Of a stretch of DNA of 64,000 nt, positions 1 to 15,300 are shown piece after piece. Numbering within the stretch: the first letter of the stretch is position 1; each line of letters starts with the position of its first letter. The DNA lies in assembly GCA_963678705.1 (NCBI GenBank), contig OY783207.1:8742001-8806000 (forward strand), in the 5' to 3' direction. This stretch comes from Panorpa germanica (taxonomy: Eukaryota; Arthropoda; Insecta; Mecoptera; Panorpidae). Position numbers and translations under genes: made by a program. The notes beneath the pieces are model-generated. The model made no database searches. It was not told the DNA's origin and saw nothing but the letters and a program-made list of their open reading frames with translations.

Positions 1-362
1 AAACATTTGTTTTTGTAGAATGCCTGGTCCCAGCAATTATCTCGTACCTACTATAAATTTCTCTCGGACCGACACTGTTCATAAACATATTCCCCTAAAG
101 AAATAATATAAGTTACTATTATATTTAAAATATTTATTAAATAAAAGAATTAAACATTAATATAAATAAATTTGTTTATATAAAATACCGTTGTGTAGTT
201 AGCGTAAAACATTTTTAAACAAAAAATTAAAAAAACTTAATAAAAACAATTTGTAAATAAAAATCAATATATAAACTAGATTAGTAGAAATTGTTGTTGG
301 CTACATGCGATTTAATACTTTTAGAAAATTCGTTGTTTTTGTTACAATTAATCGTTGTTTAT
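1..362 (-). other. 3' flank / 3' UTR of jbug
   Basis: AT-rich sequence directly downstream of the jbug stop codon. On the minus strand it contains several AATAAA-like hexamers (for example around 128-145 and 240-262) that could be polyadenylation signals, but no single one can be chosen. No other coding sequence was seen. Confidence 0.5.
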
Positions 363-3300
363 TTATCCATGCAGAAATCGTCTTAGTTCTTCCTGTGTAT
401 CGAATATCATGACAGGGAAGGGTGACCCTGGAACAAGTTCTCCTGCCCATTTAACTTCCACCCTGTAATCACCAGGCTCCGTAGGGTCGAACTAGAAATA
501 GAATATTTATTTTAAAATAATCTATGAATAACTTATTTCATAGACGAAGAATTTAATAAGTGATACCTTGCACAATATGGTTCTGTCTTTTTGACTTTCC
601 CTTTGCATCTCAACTCTGAATGCGCCTTTTGGTCCCCGCACTCTCACTGTTAACTGGCCGGCACCAGCGCCTCTGGTGTCACAGATAAATCGAGATTGGA
701 AAGTTGCAAGAACACCATGTTCAATTCCTGGACCATATACTCGAACCTTCAACAAAAACATATAAATAGTAAAACAGTTTAACAACCTATCCAATTAACA
801 AACGGTAACTAGGCAGTTACCTTGCTGGCATCGGGGGCTCCAGCAACTCTCAACTGGAATGGAGAGCCTGGAACATGCTCACCAGCGTACTTTATCGTTA
901 AAGAATGTCTTCCTGCTTCTTGTGGTTTGACATTTAGCGTGAATGTAGCGTCCCCATGATCATACAGCTCGCAGTATGCTACTTTACGTGGTCCTGCACA
1001 ATGAGCCGTTAATTCACCGGGTCCAGCACGGCGTGTGTCGATCCATGATCGTATTTCCCTTCCCACTACTCCATGACGAAGGCCTTCGCCAGAACATAAT
1101 ACTCTGCTTGCATCCGCTGAACCAGTTATGTTGACAGTCAATGGACAACCTAAGACATGAACCAAAATAATTTATATAATAAAGTATTTATATCATAAGT
1201 TATATTATAGTTATTAAAGTTACTATATATTGATAAATTGGGTTACTAGAACCTCAAATGTTCAATTATTCAACGTTGTACACATTTCAAATGCATGTGA
1301 CCTCACAACTGCTAGTTACTATCTCTTTTATACAACAGAGCGTAAAAGAGATATTCTTGATAGAACTCTGACAAGTTTACAGGTTGCCAACCTTACAGCT
1401 TATAAATCTCTGCTATATGTATTTATATATCAAAATACCAAATATATTTACAGTGTTTACAAATATTATCATGTCTGCTGTAACAGGGTTAAATAAAATA
1501 AAAACTTATTATTCTTTGAGTTGACTTGATTATTTCAGTACCAACAGCTACAAAACAGTACCACAGCACTGACCTACTCAACAAATAACTGACGTTAAAA
1601 TGCATTTCACGTCATACAAATATGGCCGACCATTTCTAGCGCTAAAACTACAATTCAAATTTTTAATTGCTATATCTCCGTCAACATTTAGATATTTAAT
1701 AAAATATACACACCAATACATATTTATTAACATCAATTTCAATCAACAATTGAAAAATTGACCACTAAAAAATGAGGCACAAGCCCATTCGTCAAAAATT
1801 GGGAAAGTGTACCTTTCACAACTCTTCCAGCCCAAAGTACACCTAGTAGATATTGTCCATGAACAGATGGTATGTAAGAAGCATGCCAAACCGAATCACC
1901 AGCGTGTGTCAAATTGACATCAATATTTCTGCCAGATTCTCGTGCTTGTAAAGTCACTTCCGGTCTTCCTGAACTCATTGCTTGTGAACCATCTAAAAAA
2001 TATCTCATTTTTAATAAACACTTCTATAATATTTTGTTTATTTTTAAATTTTTTATAATACCTATTGTGAAATGCGCTGTTTCTCCACATTGTGCATTCG
2101 CCAAACCTCGACCAGTCAAAATCACTTTGTCTAAAGTTTGTGAACTAGATGATGAAGCTACAACCGTTTGTGGAGCTCCAGGAATTGGAATTCCTCGGTA
2201 CAAGAATTCCACGGTGTGTTCTCCAGAGGTTAACCCATCAGACGTTATCAGCGCTCGAGTTTTTCCGTTATGCTGTTCAGTAGCTGTTAAAACAATATTT
2301 AATAAATAATTATCGGAAGGATTATTTTGTAATAATCAATATTTATAAACGCATACATATTTCGCGTCCTTCGACTATGCATTGCAGTTCTCCAGGGCCA
2401 CATTTCGATGTATCAAATGTGAGTTTTGCGGGTAATCGAAGATTTCCAGAATCATCCAAATATGTTGCCCATCCTCCAACCAAGTTGCATTGTGTAACAT
2501 CAATTACCTAAAATAAAGCATGGTCTTACTAAAGTTTACTTAATTCTAGATTATTATTTTAGGGAAGTCGTTGTACCTTCAATTCCCATGGAGATCCTGG
2601 TACAGGACCTTGACTGGGACAACTGACCCTGATCTCATAAGTTCCAACATATTGGGGAACAAAAGTAACCTTCCATTCGCCAGGTTTAATTGGCTGAATA
2701 TGAGTTTGTAGTTCTGTAGATGTTGAACTGCCAACATCCAAGTTTTCAATCTGAAAATAATGTATACAGTAACACGTTTCATAAATACGATTGAGTTGTG
2801 ATATGTTTGACTTACTTGTACATTGGGAATATTTTGGCAGTACACCATGAAACTAGATTCCTTGCCATTTTGACCCAATTCAAGGCCAGTACCAGCAGCT
2901 CTAGCTCCACCTCTGGCTCCAGATCTCCAATCGGTGGTGTCTGCACCAACAGCAAAGCTTAACGGTGATTTAGGAATTGGAACGCCGCCATATTGAATGT
3001 TTAGTTTATAATGACCTTAACAAATATTATATGTTTAGTAAATTCTTAATTTCATGTTGGAATTTAGTGATATTTTCTAACCTGGAACCCCTGGAATCAG
3101 TTCAATAAGTTGAGCAGATTCGCCATGCGGTAAAACTTGAAGTGGAAGATTTTGACCTTGAGGACTTGTTGCTGTTACATCAAGTTCAGCCAAACCTGCT
3201 TCGCTGTGGTCCACTAAATATTTATCACAGTTAGAAAAGAGTAATTTGTGCAACATTTAAAGACAATGAGCAGAGATGTGCACAAATGCTTTTCAAAAGC

Positions 3301-6300
3301 ATTTAAATACAAAATGCAAATACCTCTTTATTTTCATATTTCAAATACAAAATAAAAAATAAATTTCATGTTAGTATTTAAATACAAAACTAAAATACGT
3401 ATTTTGAAAATACTTTTGAGAAAATAGAAAGAGTATTCTAGAAATAAGTATTTACTGATTTGTATTTGCATTTTGAGTATATGTATTTGAAAACGCACAT
3501 CTCTGACAATGATATACTTACATGTGAATACAATAGGATTATGAATAGCGACAGATCCTTGAGGAACACCCTGTAGCGTCACTTTAGAAGCATCAAAGGC
3601 ATGGCAAGAGAAGGGACTTCCAGCAAGCGGTTTCGCTTGATGTAGAACCTCTGCAAAGAATATAATTGTCTTCAGTAATATTGGAAATTCTAAGGGTGAA
3701 TAATTATTCTATTTACAAGTACCTATAACACACTCCCCAACTTGAGTGACAGTAAACTCGGCTTGAAGTAATCCAGATTTAGTTTGATAGCATCGAACAG
3801 GAAGAGCAACTCCTCCAGGTCCTGAAACAACGACGTCAAACTCTCTAGCCGGGCGTCCGATTGTGTCGATGGTGAATGCAGTAACGCGACCGACACGAGC
3901 TTGATAAAGTCCAAGACCGCTTGCTGTAACCTAGAAAGAACACTTATTGTTAAAAAATTGGTTTTTACCTTCACGTTAAGGAATTGTCCATTCCATACCT
4001 CTTGTCCAATCGCCGGAGCAATGACATTAACTTCAATGGGCTTATCAGATACTGGAACCCCGTTGTAAAATAGAGATATTTTGTGCGGCGCAACCTTTGA
4101 AGGATGGTATATGAGTTCCCAAGTGCTTCCTGATTTTGTACTTGGAGGACGAATCGAGTGGGGCACGTCAACTCCTCCAGCACGGACAATTGCAGTTAAA
4201 GTTCCATTTCCAGCGTTAGCCATAGATACTATAAAATACAAAACATTAAATTTTAGTTAAAGAAATTAAATTAATAAAACTAATTAGTTAATTTACCTCC
4301 TAAAGTTGCCGGTCTGTGGCAATAAGCCTCTCCCATGGCTACTATTTGTACAAGAGCAGGATCAAAAACATTGATACTTCTTGTACTGATGATCATATTT
4401 GTAGAAGATTCGTAAACTCGTACTAAATATGAACCAATCGTCACGGTTTTAAACTCGGCTAAGCCACGATTTGTAGTATGAGATATTTTGGTATTATCCG
4501 GTCCGATTATCTCCAGAGTATGATCGGGCGATGGTAGTTCCATAAATGCTACCCCTCCTGTAATGAAGATTTATTTAATGCACTAATATAACCGAAGTTA
4601 AGGTGAAACGATACTTGACCATTTTTTCTAGCGAAATATAGATGGCGATACTATACAGCAAGTTAAAAGAAACATGATTTTTATGTTTAAATCGTTTTAT
4701 GAAAGTAACTATAAACGCGAATCAAAATCTAAAGCTGCAGTTAGTTAGATGAATAACGTATCTACATTTTAAGCTTTCTTCCACTGACTTTCAATGAGTT
4801 GTTTATAGTTTCTTACATAAAACGATTTAAACATAAAAAAACATGTTTCTTTTGATAATATTTAACCTGCTGTATAGTATCGCCATCTATATTTCGCTAG
4901 AAAAAATGACAAAGTATCGTTTTAACTTAAGTAAATTTTTAAATAGTTTGTGAGAAATATTCACCTATTTGCACATGTTGCAAACTTTCCTGAATGGAGC
5001 ATTGGAATGGACTTCCAGGTACAGGTGCATCATTGAATGTAATGTTAACAAAATGAGGTTCACTTGATTGCGGTACGAAAGTAACATCGTATAGACCTCT
5101 GGCGCATGCAACCACCTACACAAACAAGTAAAACGAAATTATATTTACATATTCTTAAAATTTTTTAATTGTTTCATAAATAAAGTAACATTCCTACCTC
5201 TGCTTTAACAGTGCTTTGAGCTGTAGAGACCACGAGTTCTAAAGTTCCTTCTCCAGCATTTGCTGCATCAACACTAAAGGTTACTGCTTTACCAACTTCT
5301 CCAACAATACCCTGGCCATGCTTGTTGTAGTCAATGTTGGAACCATCGGAGCCTAAACCACTAACTTTCACGCGGCGAACGTCGTACACGTTGCAGCTAA
5401 ATGGAGATCCGTTAATATGCTGATCGGCAATTAAAATAGCAACGGAGTGTCTACCAACGGCATCAGGATTAAAAGCAGCCACGAAGTTATCGTTTTGTTT
5501 CGTAATGCGCGGCTTCATTGTAGATCCAGAGGGTGATGTTACGGTCACTGATGGTTCTACACCTGAAACATTTAATTAAATTGTACTGCAATTCACAGAT
5601 TACGTAAATACTACTACAATTACGATATGATTAGCTACTTACCGTTAAATCCTTCTAGTTTTATTTCTGCTTCTTCTCCAAGTGATGCAAGTTTTACACC
5701 GGTTCCAGAAGCTGAAGCGTTACCAAGAGCAACAGCTGGAGCCACTTGACATGCGAATGGAGATCCTGGTACCGCATGGCCATTGAATCTTACAGATAAG
5801 CTATGAGTTGCAGCTTCCGTTGGTTTAAAATTAACCTAAATGAAGCAGAATGTTAGTTAGTTTTTTTGTGTCAATATTTATATATTTCAATTTGGAAATA
5901 GAATTAAAATTTGAAATGAAATTACGAATTATTTTACTAGGTACAAATCATACACGCCAAAAAGACGTTGCTTCGCAACGGGAGTAATCTCTAATATTTA
6001 TAAAAATTGGAAGAACATTATACAGAATTCTTTTACCTTAAATCGAGCATTTCCTTCGCTTTGGACATAATTTGGAACATTTCTTCCAGCTACAGCCACA
6101 ATTATTTCAAGATTTCCTGCTCCTGCTTGACTGGCATTAATACTGAAGCTGACTGGTTTTCCAACCGTACCAGAAGTTATATCAGTAACAGTTACGCGGT
6201 CTGCAGAATAGGCTTTGATAAGGAATGGGCTTCCTTCCACGTGGCCACCAGGAAGACGAACCTTTAAATGTATAATAATCCAGTAACTAGTATTGGAAGC

Positions 6301-9300
6301 TACTAAGAAGAATTAATAAGCATACCTCAACACTGTGGTCTCCGACATCAACTGGTACAAACATCACTGTAAATCGTCCTTCCTGTGTAGGATCAGATCC
6401 GGATGCCTGAGGAGTAACTTGGACAGTGAGAGGTCTACGTGCCGGTCCAAGAACTTCTACAGAAGGTGGAGCATCACTTTCAACTGTAAACTCACATGGT
6501 TTACCGACGGAAACTTTATCCAAACTCTCAATATTTACAATTCGTGCAGCAGCCGAAATTCTACAAGAGAATGGACTTCCTAAAAAACAGATGTTATTTT
6601 AATTAAGTGATTACCATATCTATCTGAAATATATGTTGAAAGCTGTTGTACCAACCAGGAACATCTTGCCCGTTAAATCTTAAATCCACGGTGTGTTCAG
6701 AAGGTTCACGTGGTGTAAAACTTATTGCATACGTGTGTTGCCCCTGTGCTTGGGCAGACGTTGGGACGCGGCCGCCATTTACCGTCACCTCCAAGTTGCC
6801 AGGACCAGCCTGAGATGTTTCAACTGAAAGAACATTTAATTTATGAAAATATAATGTTACTCTTTTACAGTTTCACAGTCACTAAATAACTTAAGGTAGA
6901 TGGCGACAGTGTACTAAAATGACAATCGATTTACAAATTCAGAAAACTACTTGACTGCACATGCCACTTCATATTTCATATTTAAATAAATATTTATATG
7001 AATATCCTATACAGAAAAAGACACAAAAACATGAGAAGGATTACCAGATTTAGATTGGGAAACGAGGAGAAAGGAAACAGATACTGGGCAAATAGTGAGG
7101 AAAGAATGTGTAGAGTGTGCGGAACGGAGATAGAAACATTGGAGCACATTAAATTTTCATGTCAGAAAGTAATAAGCGAGAAGAATATTGTGCAGCTATT
7201 AAAGGGAGGGAGTGAAGTGAGGAAAGAGAAGGAACGACAGAGCAGAAGTGATGTCTAATAAAACCATGCGAACACCTAGTTGCCATTCCAAACCACAATG
7301 TTAATGTGGAGGGAATATTTTTCCCAGTATCAACTCAATGGTCGGACAAAAGAAACAGAGTGATAGACGTAAAAGGCGGGAGAACTGAAAATGAAGACAG
7401 AAGGGAAGAAGTATAGAGAAAATATAATAGTGGGTTTGTCGAGAGGAGTCAAAGAAGACAAGAGGTGAGAAAACGGTGAGAATGAATGAGGACTAGAGAA
7501 AATGAAGGGAGAGATTAACTAAATATTAAATTAAAATGAATAAAATTACCCAAGAAAGTAACAGGCTTTCCAACAGTGCCTGAACTAACTTCTTTAACTC
7601 GAATGGCGTTCACATCGTAAACCTAAAATGGAACAAATACATTAAATTTAATATTTTATAAAATCATACATTATTTTTAGTGGAATGACACTTACCTTAG
7701 CGGCATAAGGACTACCAGGAGTTGGTTGTCCTTGAACAGTTACACTTACGCGATGCTCTCCAACAGATCTTGGGACAAACTCAGCTTTAAAAACACCTTC
7801 AGCTGTTTGTTGTACTTGCGTTGGTACAGATTGCCCAGTTGGTCCTATATCGGGTCATCACCAGGCACAAACAAAAGGTCAAAATAGTCAGAATCAAAGG
7901 TCAATAAGTCAAATAATAAAAACGTTCGAGAGGAAACCAGTGTTACTTAATCCCGACACCAAATACAACACTAATTTCAGTCTGAAGTTGTGTAGTCATT
8001 ATTTTAAATTACTTTTAATTATTAAGCTATAAATAAATATTATTATAGTTAAAGCTTCGATATAGTATATATATTTTATGTAAAATCAGTGATATATAAT
8101 ATTAATTGTTGTTATATTATTGTAAAAATGTATGTGTCACTTTTACGTTTATTGTTACGCTTGATTACAAATCTGGCAACTCATAACATGAAATGAAATA
8201 AGGGTTCTTTAATGATTCCTATTTCTTTGTTTTAATTAAATGTTCATGTCTATTTCAATAAAATTTAAAATAACATTATTTACTGGGTATTATTTTAGTA
8301 ATCATTAAGAATTAGTACAAAATATCACTGATGTTTAATTCAAAATGGCGTTACAAAGTAAAATTTTTTTGTGATTTTTATTTTTTATTGCACTTAAAAA
8401 AAAAATTAGCATGCAATCTCAAGCATATTTATAATATTTGTGGTATAATTTTATATCGTAATAAATTAAAATTTTAGTATAAATTGTACCACAAAGAATA
8501 AAATATATGGCAATTATTTTTTTTAGGTTAACTTACACAGCTCTTTAACACCAAAATCAAATCCCACCCGATTTGTTAAGTTGGTTAGTAAATAAGAAAA
8601 TAAATTTAGGTGAAGATCATTAGTGATAGAAGTAAGTTGTAATAGATATGTTAGTATGTTTTTAATTGTCACAGGTCATTGTACAGTAATTTTTCTTAAG
8701 TCTTAGTATAAAAGTCGTCGACGGCCTGCAAAGATACAAACTTGCTATAGAAAAAGTAAATAGCAGTGCAAAAAGAAACAAAAATCCATGAAACATTCAA
8801 TCAAATATTACCAAATCATTAATAATATATACAGTTTGGTTTTAAATGAAGCACATGATACTTTCTGTAAACGCAAATGTAATATATACGTAACAATTAC
8901 GTAAATGCTATATAACAGAGTGTTGTGGGTTGACTGGTTTACACACCGTAACACTAAATCAACTTTAAGAATTTTGTGTTTTACATTCTTTCTTTTTTTA
9001 AATTAAATTATTAATAACGACTTATTTCCAATGCTGGGTCCTAACACAGATAACTTCCTACTATGTTGGCAGTTTTTAAGGTGTTGAGAAGAAAATTGTG
9101 GAGAAAGAAAAAGTTCGTAAAGTTGATTTTACCGTTAACTGTGATAACCAGATTAAACATTTATTTATTATTTATTGGATACATATTTTGAGTATAATAC
9201 AAATTATTGTTAAATACTTTTTACTAATACTAATACGTTTTATTTTTAACTTTAAATGTAAGTTTCAGTTTGTAAAATATCGCTTTGAGGCGGCCATGTT

Positions 9301-12300
9301 TATATGTACTAATTTAATATTTGCTACTAAATGATAAAATGAATAATACTTGACAAATGATTCTTTAAAGAAATAAATCAATCGTTATATTGATGCTGTT
9401 TAAATAGAATCAGATGGTGCGAAACTTTACTAATAGTGAAGTGTAAATGATATGTATGGTTTGAAACTTTCCTATTTATATCTATCACCAATAACAACAT
9501 TTTTAAAGATTATTACTTGTAAGTATTTAACATATATTTGTTATTATATACAAAATATTACATAAAGAAAATAACAAAAGGCTAACCCCATGAAAAATGA
9601 TGTAGTTAGATAATAAAACCCCGGGAAGAATGAACAACTAAGAACTAACCTTAAAATGAATTACAATTTTTTTTTATTGTTTTTAAATAAAACATACCTT
9701 CGACATTAACTTCAACATCTTCTAATCTACCACCAGAATGGTTAATTAATAAACTAGTTGGTTTATGAAGAGGTCCTGGTCCAGGTAAAGAAACTTGTGG
9801 ACCTCCCAAACCTCCGCTAACGGCGACGCTAATGGGACAGCCGGGAACTGCCATCTATTGAATAAATTTTGAATTATAATGAGCAGGACATTTAGAATGT
9901 TTCAAATATAGTTTGCGTTATACCTTATTGAAAGATACGCTGACAATATGTTCACAAGCTTCAGCTGGAACGAAGCTGACGGAAAATCTTGCGTTACCCT
10001 TAAAAAAACAGTAAATATAAATATAATTATTGACAGTTTAAATATTTGAAGAATTTTATTTCACTAACCTGCGGATGAACTTGTGTAGGAATATTGTGAC
10101 CCCTTGCTGAAATTGTAATTTCTAAATTTCCTTCACCAGCTTCTCCAGCATCAACGGTAAACTGGAGAGGTCTTCCTACTGTACCCCGTGATACAGGACC
10201 AACAGATACTCTTGAAGCATCATATGCTTTAGCCAAAAATGGAGTACCCTATGAAACGAAGAAAGATTTGAAATATTTGTGAATAAAATTCGTTAGGAAA
10301 AATAATATTCTTACTTGCACAGGATAGCCATTGTATTCAACGCTAACTGTTTGTGGTCCAACAAGCTGTGGTGTGAATTCAGCTGTAAATCCTGCATGGA
10401 TATCACCAGTAACTTTAACAGGAAGTTCTCCAGCCGGTCCTCGGACGGATACAGCTAGTTCTGCAGCGCCACCTCCACTCACGGCCATGTGAAATGTGCT
10501 AGGTTGGCCAACAGGGATTAATTCTGAAAATAAATTGAGTTAGTATATTGTATATGAAATAAATGAAAATTTATGAATCTTTACCTAAATTTGCCAAGTT
10601 GAGAGCTACTCTGCTGGTGTCTGCAATTGCGCAAACAAATGGGCAACCTTGGACAGTTTCACCATTGAATTTGATATCAATTAAATGTGGTTTCGCTTGA
10701 TCGGGTGTAAATGATACTAGACAGCGACCCCCTCCCACGACCTAAGGAGTCAAGTTTCAATATATGCAATAACTATGTCCAAATTCGGTAATGTTGACGA
10801 AAAAACTGTGTGAAAAAAAATATTACCTGTACGTGGTTAGGAACTTCTCCTTCGTTGATTGAAATTTCTAATTGTCCTTCACCAGCAGCACTGGCATCAA
10901 CTGTAAAGAATTAAAAATATGAGAGCCATACCAAATATATTGTTTGCTTTTCTAACGCAATAATACCTCTAAATTGGCAGGGTTGTCCTACAACTCCTCC
11001 ACTGACGTCTGCAACTTGGATAAGGCTGGCATCATACACTTTCGCCACTAGAGGGCCAGCAGATAATTTATTTCCTGCTATAGCCACCTATTTAAAATGG
11101 ATAATCATTAATTTCATCTTGTATATATCAGGTTATAATTAATAAAAGTGTTTTTCGTACTTCAACAATATGAGTTCCAACTTCTGTCGGTACAAATTCA
11201 ATTCGGAAGCTGCCTTTTTGTAGTCCATCTTGGACTCTGACTGGAACGGTTCGTTTGCTAGGAGCGAGTACACTGACGGTGCAATCACTTTTTGTGAGAG
11301 GAGCCGATCCAGGGGCGGCTGTTACTTCGAACACTGCAGAGGTGTTTGCGGCGATGAGGCGTGTTGAGTCACCTAGCACCGACATGCCGGGACCCGACAT
11401 TACGGCAACGTGCCAAGGAGATCCTAAAAGAATAAAACTTATTAGAAATGTTCCAGTAGAAATTAAAATACAATTTCAACGTTTCTATTTGTCTTCAACG
11501 TTTGCTACGATAATACAATGTGCAGTACGGATCTGTGGACGCTACCTCTACAAAAATGACGTCAGATAGCATTTGTTCGGTGAAAAATAATTTCAAATTA
11601 TAATATTACAGTTCTCGGTAACTTTTGTTGAATTTTAAAAATCTCTTAATTAAATTTCAAAATATTTACTCGTTATTAAACAAAGTTAGTGACAACCAAA
11701 TTTATTTTGGATTCTAAGGAAATTGGGTCTGAATGTAGGTGGTGTAACAATGCGAAAATTATTTTGCTTTCTGCATTGTTTTAATTATTTTTTAAAATAT
11801 AGATCTCTATGTGTTCTATTAGTCACGTTTACGTTGAGCAACAAGTCGTGATGTAACAAGACCGGCTACGACGTTCTAACTGTTAACAATTAACACTTTA
11901 ATTTATATACAGTTTTCAGTTTCGTCATTACAAATTCTGTATTCATATTTAAATATTAGGTATGGTTGTTAAAAAGGAAACATAATGTTACTCAAATAAA
12001 TTACTGTGTATGACGCAAATTCAATTGTAAAGATAAAGTTTTATAGGTTATAAAATCAGATTAGGTAACTTAAATATACAACGAAACGGTCAGTTTTATT
12101 GCTTACTAGAGATTCCAGGTTGGAAATATAATGCAACGTAACAATTTAATTAGCTTTTAGCAAGCTAGCAAGTTCTATCTGGGATATGATAAAAATATGT
12201 TTTTACATATTTAGTTTAATACCGAAAGATTAAAATAATTAAATTAAGGCAGTCTGTTACATTTTGTTAATTTGAATCTTGTGCTTTCTCAAAAAGCAAT

Positions 12301-15300
12301 CTTACACTATTAACGTGAACTACAGATGGTTCAGCAGCGTATATTTTTTATGGAAGACGAGGCCTTAAGGATAATTTACATTCTCTTATTCACCATTGTT
12401 TTAATTAACATTTCTCTTTGGGTAGACGTTAAATAAGTACGACAGCACCTATTACATTACACACAGATTTATTTCATAACCGGAAGTGTTTTTTTATACG
12501 TAATAGTATAGTATAGTATATCATTGTCAATACAATCTTATTATAGTAAATTATTTCGTTTAAGAAAGTTGCAATACGTAAAGTATATATATATGTAATA
12601 ACAACTCGTAATATGAGTGTATAATAATATTTACAAGAATTTCAATGATTAGAAATTAGATACATCTGACTATTAAATAACATTTCTATCAGTTTGTGGT
12701 ACACGTTATTAGGATTAGAAATTTGTGTAAAATATATTGACCTATAATAAGGGCAAAGTAAGCAATATTTATGATTATGTTGCATATTGAACTGGAAATT
12801 GTATTAAATTATTGTAAAAAACGATTACATTTATTTGTTTGGGGCTAGATTTTATTTGTTCATTAAAATCATTAAAAATCAAATTAAGGTATTACGACCT
12901 TGCAAGTAATGAAAAAATAACAATGAAATTTACCAAATTATTTAAATAAAAACTTCTAATCGATTTTTAGCATATACTATATGAAAAATAAATACCTGGC
13001 AATTTCCAGCCCAACTTGCGAAACATTGGAAAACTCTTGAACAAAATGAATGATATAGGTACTCGTAAAATGGTTTTATGAAATGCAATACAATTGTTAA
13101 TTAAGGCATAAGAGTAAAACAATAGCTGCTTTTAAAACAAACCATTTATTGAAAAAAAAAACAGTTACTAGAAATTGACAAACAATAATATTAAACAATC
13201 GGATAATGTACACTTATATACGTCAATCGATTATATAAAAAAGTTAATGTATATGTTTATGACTTTAATCAGAACCGCATCCGTCTGGGAATCGAACCCT
13301 AAGACATAGCAGCCTGTCGTTAACTCTCTACTACATTGTTCCTTTTGTTATAGAACGATTCAAGTGAAGAATGTTGCCATGAAAGGAGTTTTAAAAATAA
13401 TTCAATTTTTAATAATGTAACCCAATGCAGCGTGACAGATAATGCAAATTAAAAAACTATTTTTATTATGCGAATAAAACAGAACGAAAGTAAAAGGAAT
13501 TTCGTAATACACCACGTGCATTTAATAACATTTCAAAATATCAAATTGATGAATCAGTTTTAACCTCAAAAAATTTACTAAGTTTTATAGAAATTAAGAC
13601 ATGGTTAACAAACCCATTGATAAATATAATTTTTAGCTTAAATGCATTATCTATTTATACCAAATAGATTTCTTCTTTAATTTATTTTCACTTGTGGTAA
13701 TCGATTAACATTCCAAGTGATTATTCTAATTTACGATTGAATGAAATAATTTCACTTTAATTTACTAATTAATTCCAATTAGATTCGTTGAGTTATCGCA
13801 ACATTAATTTCTAGCAAAACAAATTGAACAAATAAATATAGAGAAATTAGACGATAGACGGTACTTAAATTTCAAGTGAAAATAGACTAATTGATCATCA
13901 ATTGAGCACGCGAGATGTAAAGACGACTGCAACAAAAATTAACAAGATTAATTAACTGCACGTTTGCTGCTAATTAACATGTGGTAGTTATTAGTGAATG
14001 CTGGTTGGAAAGTTTCTGATTGACAGCTATTCAAATAATAGAAAATCATCGTTATGTTTAATTTCAAATTTAAATGTTAGCGCCTTAAATATTCTCACTT
14101 CATATTTTTATCAGACTGTGGCAACACCATAACTTGGTATTGACAGTAGCAGAATAACAAATGACAACGAATATTGTTTGTGAACTACATGTGAAATCAT
14201 TTATATGTCATCTTTTGAACTTATTAAGTGATATATATAATATTGCACTTATCACTTATATACATTTCGTCTTGTCGTACATTTTAATTCGTTTTTTTTG
14301 CGCCAAATTCAAAATGATAACGCCGTAGCAATTTAAACTGTTTGTCAAAAAACATATAATGTTGCAACAAAAATGTAATATGCCAATTATATTTTTAATA
14401 AACAATAAATACATTAAATAAGCATATAACGTTATATGTCAACGATGTCAAAAAGTTATTTCCGACTTGAAAGTAGTAAGGTCATAAAATAAACCGCAAA
14501 GTTCAAATCTGTCCTTGGACATTCCCACGAGCTTATAAAACTGAATGTTTAAATTTGAGGACTGTTTAACCTATGGTCATGTCGGAATTTTTATACTTCA
14601 TATTGAATTTTTGAAATCTACAGTTAAATTGAAATATGTCACAAGTCACTCTGGGTAGTGTGTAATTTATGACAAACTTACATAGAATAAAATATAACTT
14701 AGTTGAATTGCACATGTTTCACCATTAGGGCTCTCTTACACTGCAGCACGACTAGTTTAGTAAGGTGTATTCGAGTTGCTTCGCATTAGTACACTTTATC
14801 ACGAGCTAAAGTTTTTACTTTAATGTTTATCAATACAGCACTGTTGTGAAGTAATGAATAATCTTCAGTCTATACGTCCAAACTCATTTTATGGTCCATA
14901 CGTTTAAAAACGTATGCGCTTTAATTTTCAAAAGCACGGAAAAATCTGAATTTTATGTGTATGTGTGTTTTAAAAATCAATGCTTTATAAACACACGAAA
15001 TTTAGATTTTAAGAGTTGTTTTGAAAATTATAAAAGTAACGTCACTAAAACCGCTGTAACTTGTAAACTAATGGTCGCAATATTATGAAATTTTAATACA
15101 TATACGTTTGAAAGTTGGTTCTATTTAAAAATGATATGGATTTGTCAACAGTGGTGCCATCTATTTGTCATCTTACGAACTTATTGAGTGTTTTATTTAA
15201 TAAATCAGACAGCGGTGTAGTTCTTAATGCATATAAATGAGGTATAAGGTCTACACACACAGTACGAGGTCGTCGGTGAAATAACAAGTATCGAAAATAG

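Larger units (their letters stand above)
363..4228 (-). other. jbug: jbug exons 32-43: C-terminal filamin repeats and tail
   Basis: Exons 3999-4228, 3723-3930, 3522-3650, 3082-3213, 2816-3015, 2577-2750, 2357-2507, 2062-2283, 1813-1992, 821-1149, 567-746 and 363-491. They encode about eight filamin repeats. The last two are the most canonical: RRAGPGELTAHCAGP with YAGEHVPGSPFQLRV, and RGAGAGQLTVRVRGP with KWAGELVPGSPFPVMIF. The protein ends after TQEELRRFLHG. In filamins the final repeat mediates dimerisation; here this is inferred from position only. Two introns in this block have transposon copies almost touching the splice donors (donors at 3521 and 1812). Confidence 0.91.
4297..7844 (-). 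other. jbug: jbug exons 23-31: filamin repeats about 9 to 15
   Basis: Exons 7696-7844, 7550-7622, 6656-6823, 6326-6579, 6037-6261, 5643-5835, 5198-5562, 4965-5115 and 4297-4557. Each repeat shows the ...GKPV(T/S)F... entry strand, an AG(P/A/E)G(N/T)LE strand and a G-strand such as VPGSPFSC, VEGSPFLI, VPGSPFAC, NGSPFSC or VPGSPFQC. The repeat encoded mainly by 4297-4557 (from HVQIGGVAFMEL to STRSINVFD) is the most divergent and lacks a GSPF motif. Introns here contain a LINE fragment (6824-7549) and a foldback MITE (4558-4964). Confidence 0.9.

Noticed and set aside
1-70. Similarity of GCCTGGTCCCAGCA near position 20 to TGCTGGGTCCTAACA near 9030
   Set aside because: Short and imperfect; it could reflect a shared old transposon, but ends and orientation cannot be established.
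1914-2309. 131-residue plus-strand ORF
   Set aside because: Antisense of two jbug exons plus intron.
13270-13335. Functional tRNA gene on the minus strand
   Set aside because: The B box is good but the anticodon and T stems do not pair properly and no acceptor stem is evident.
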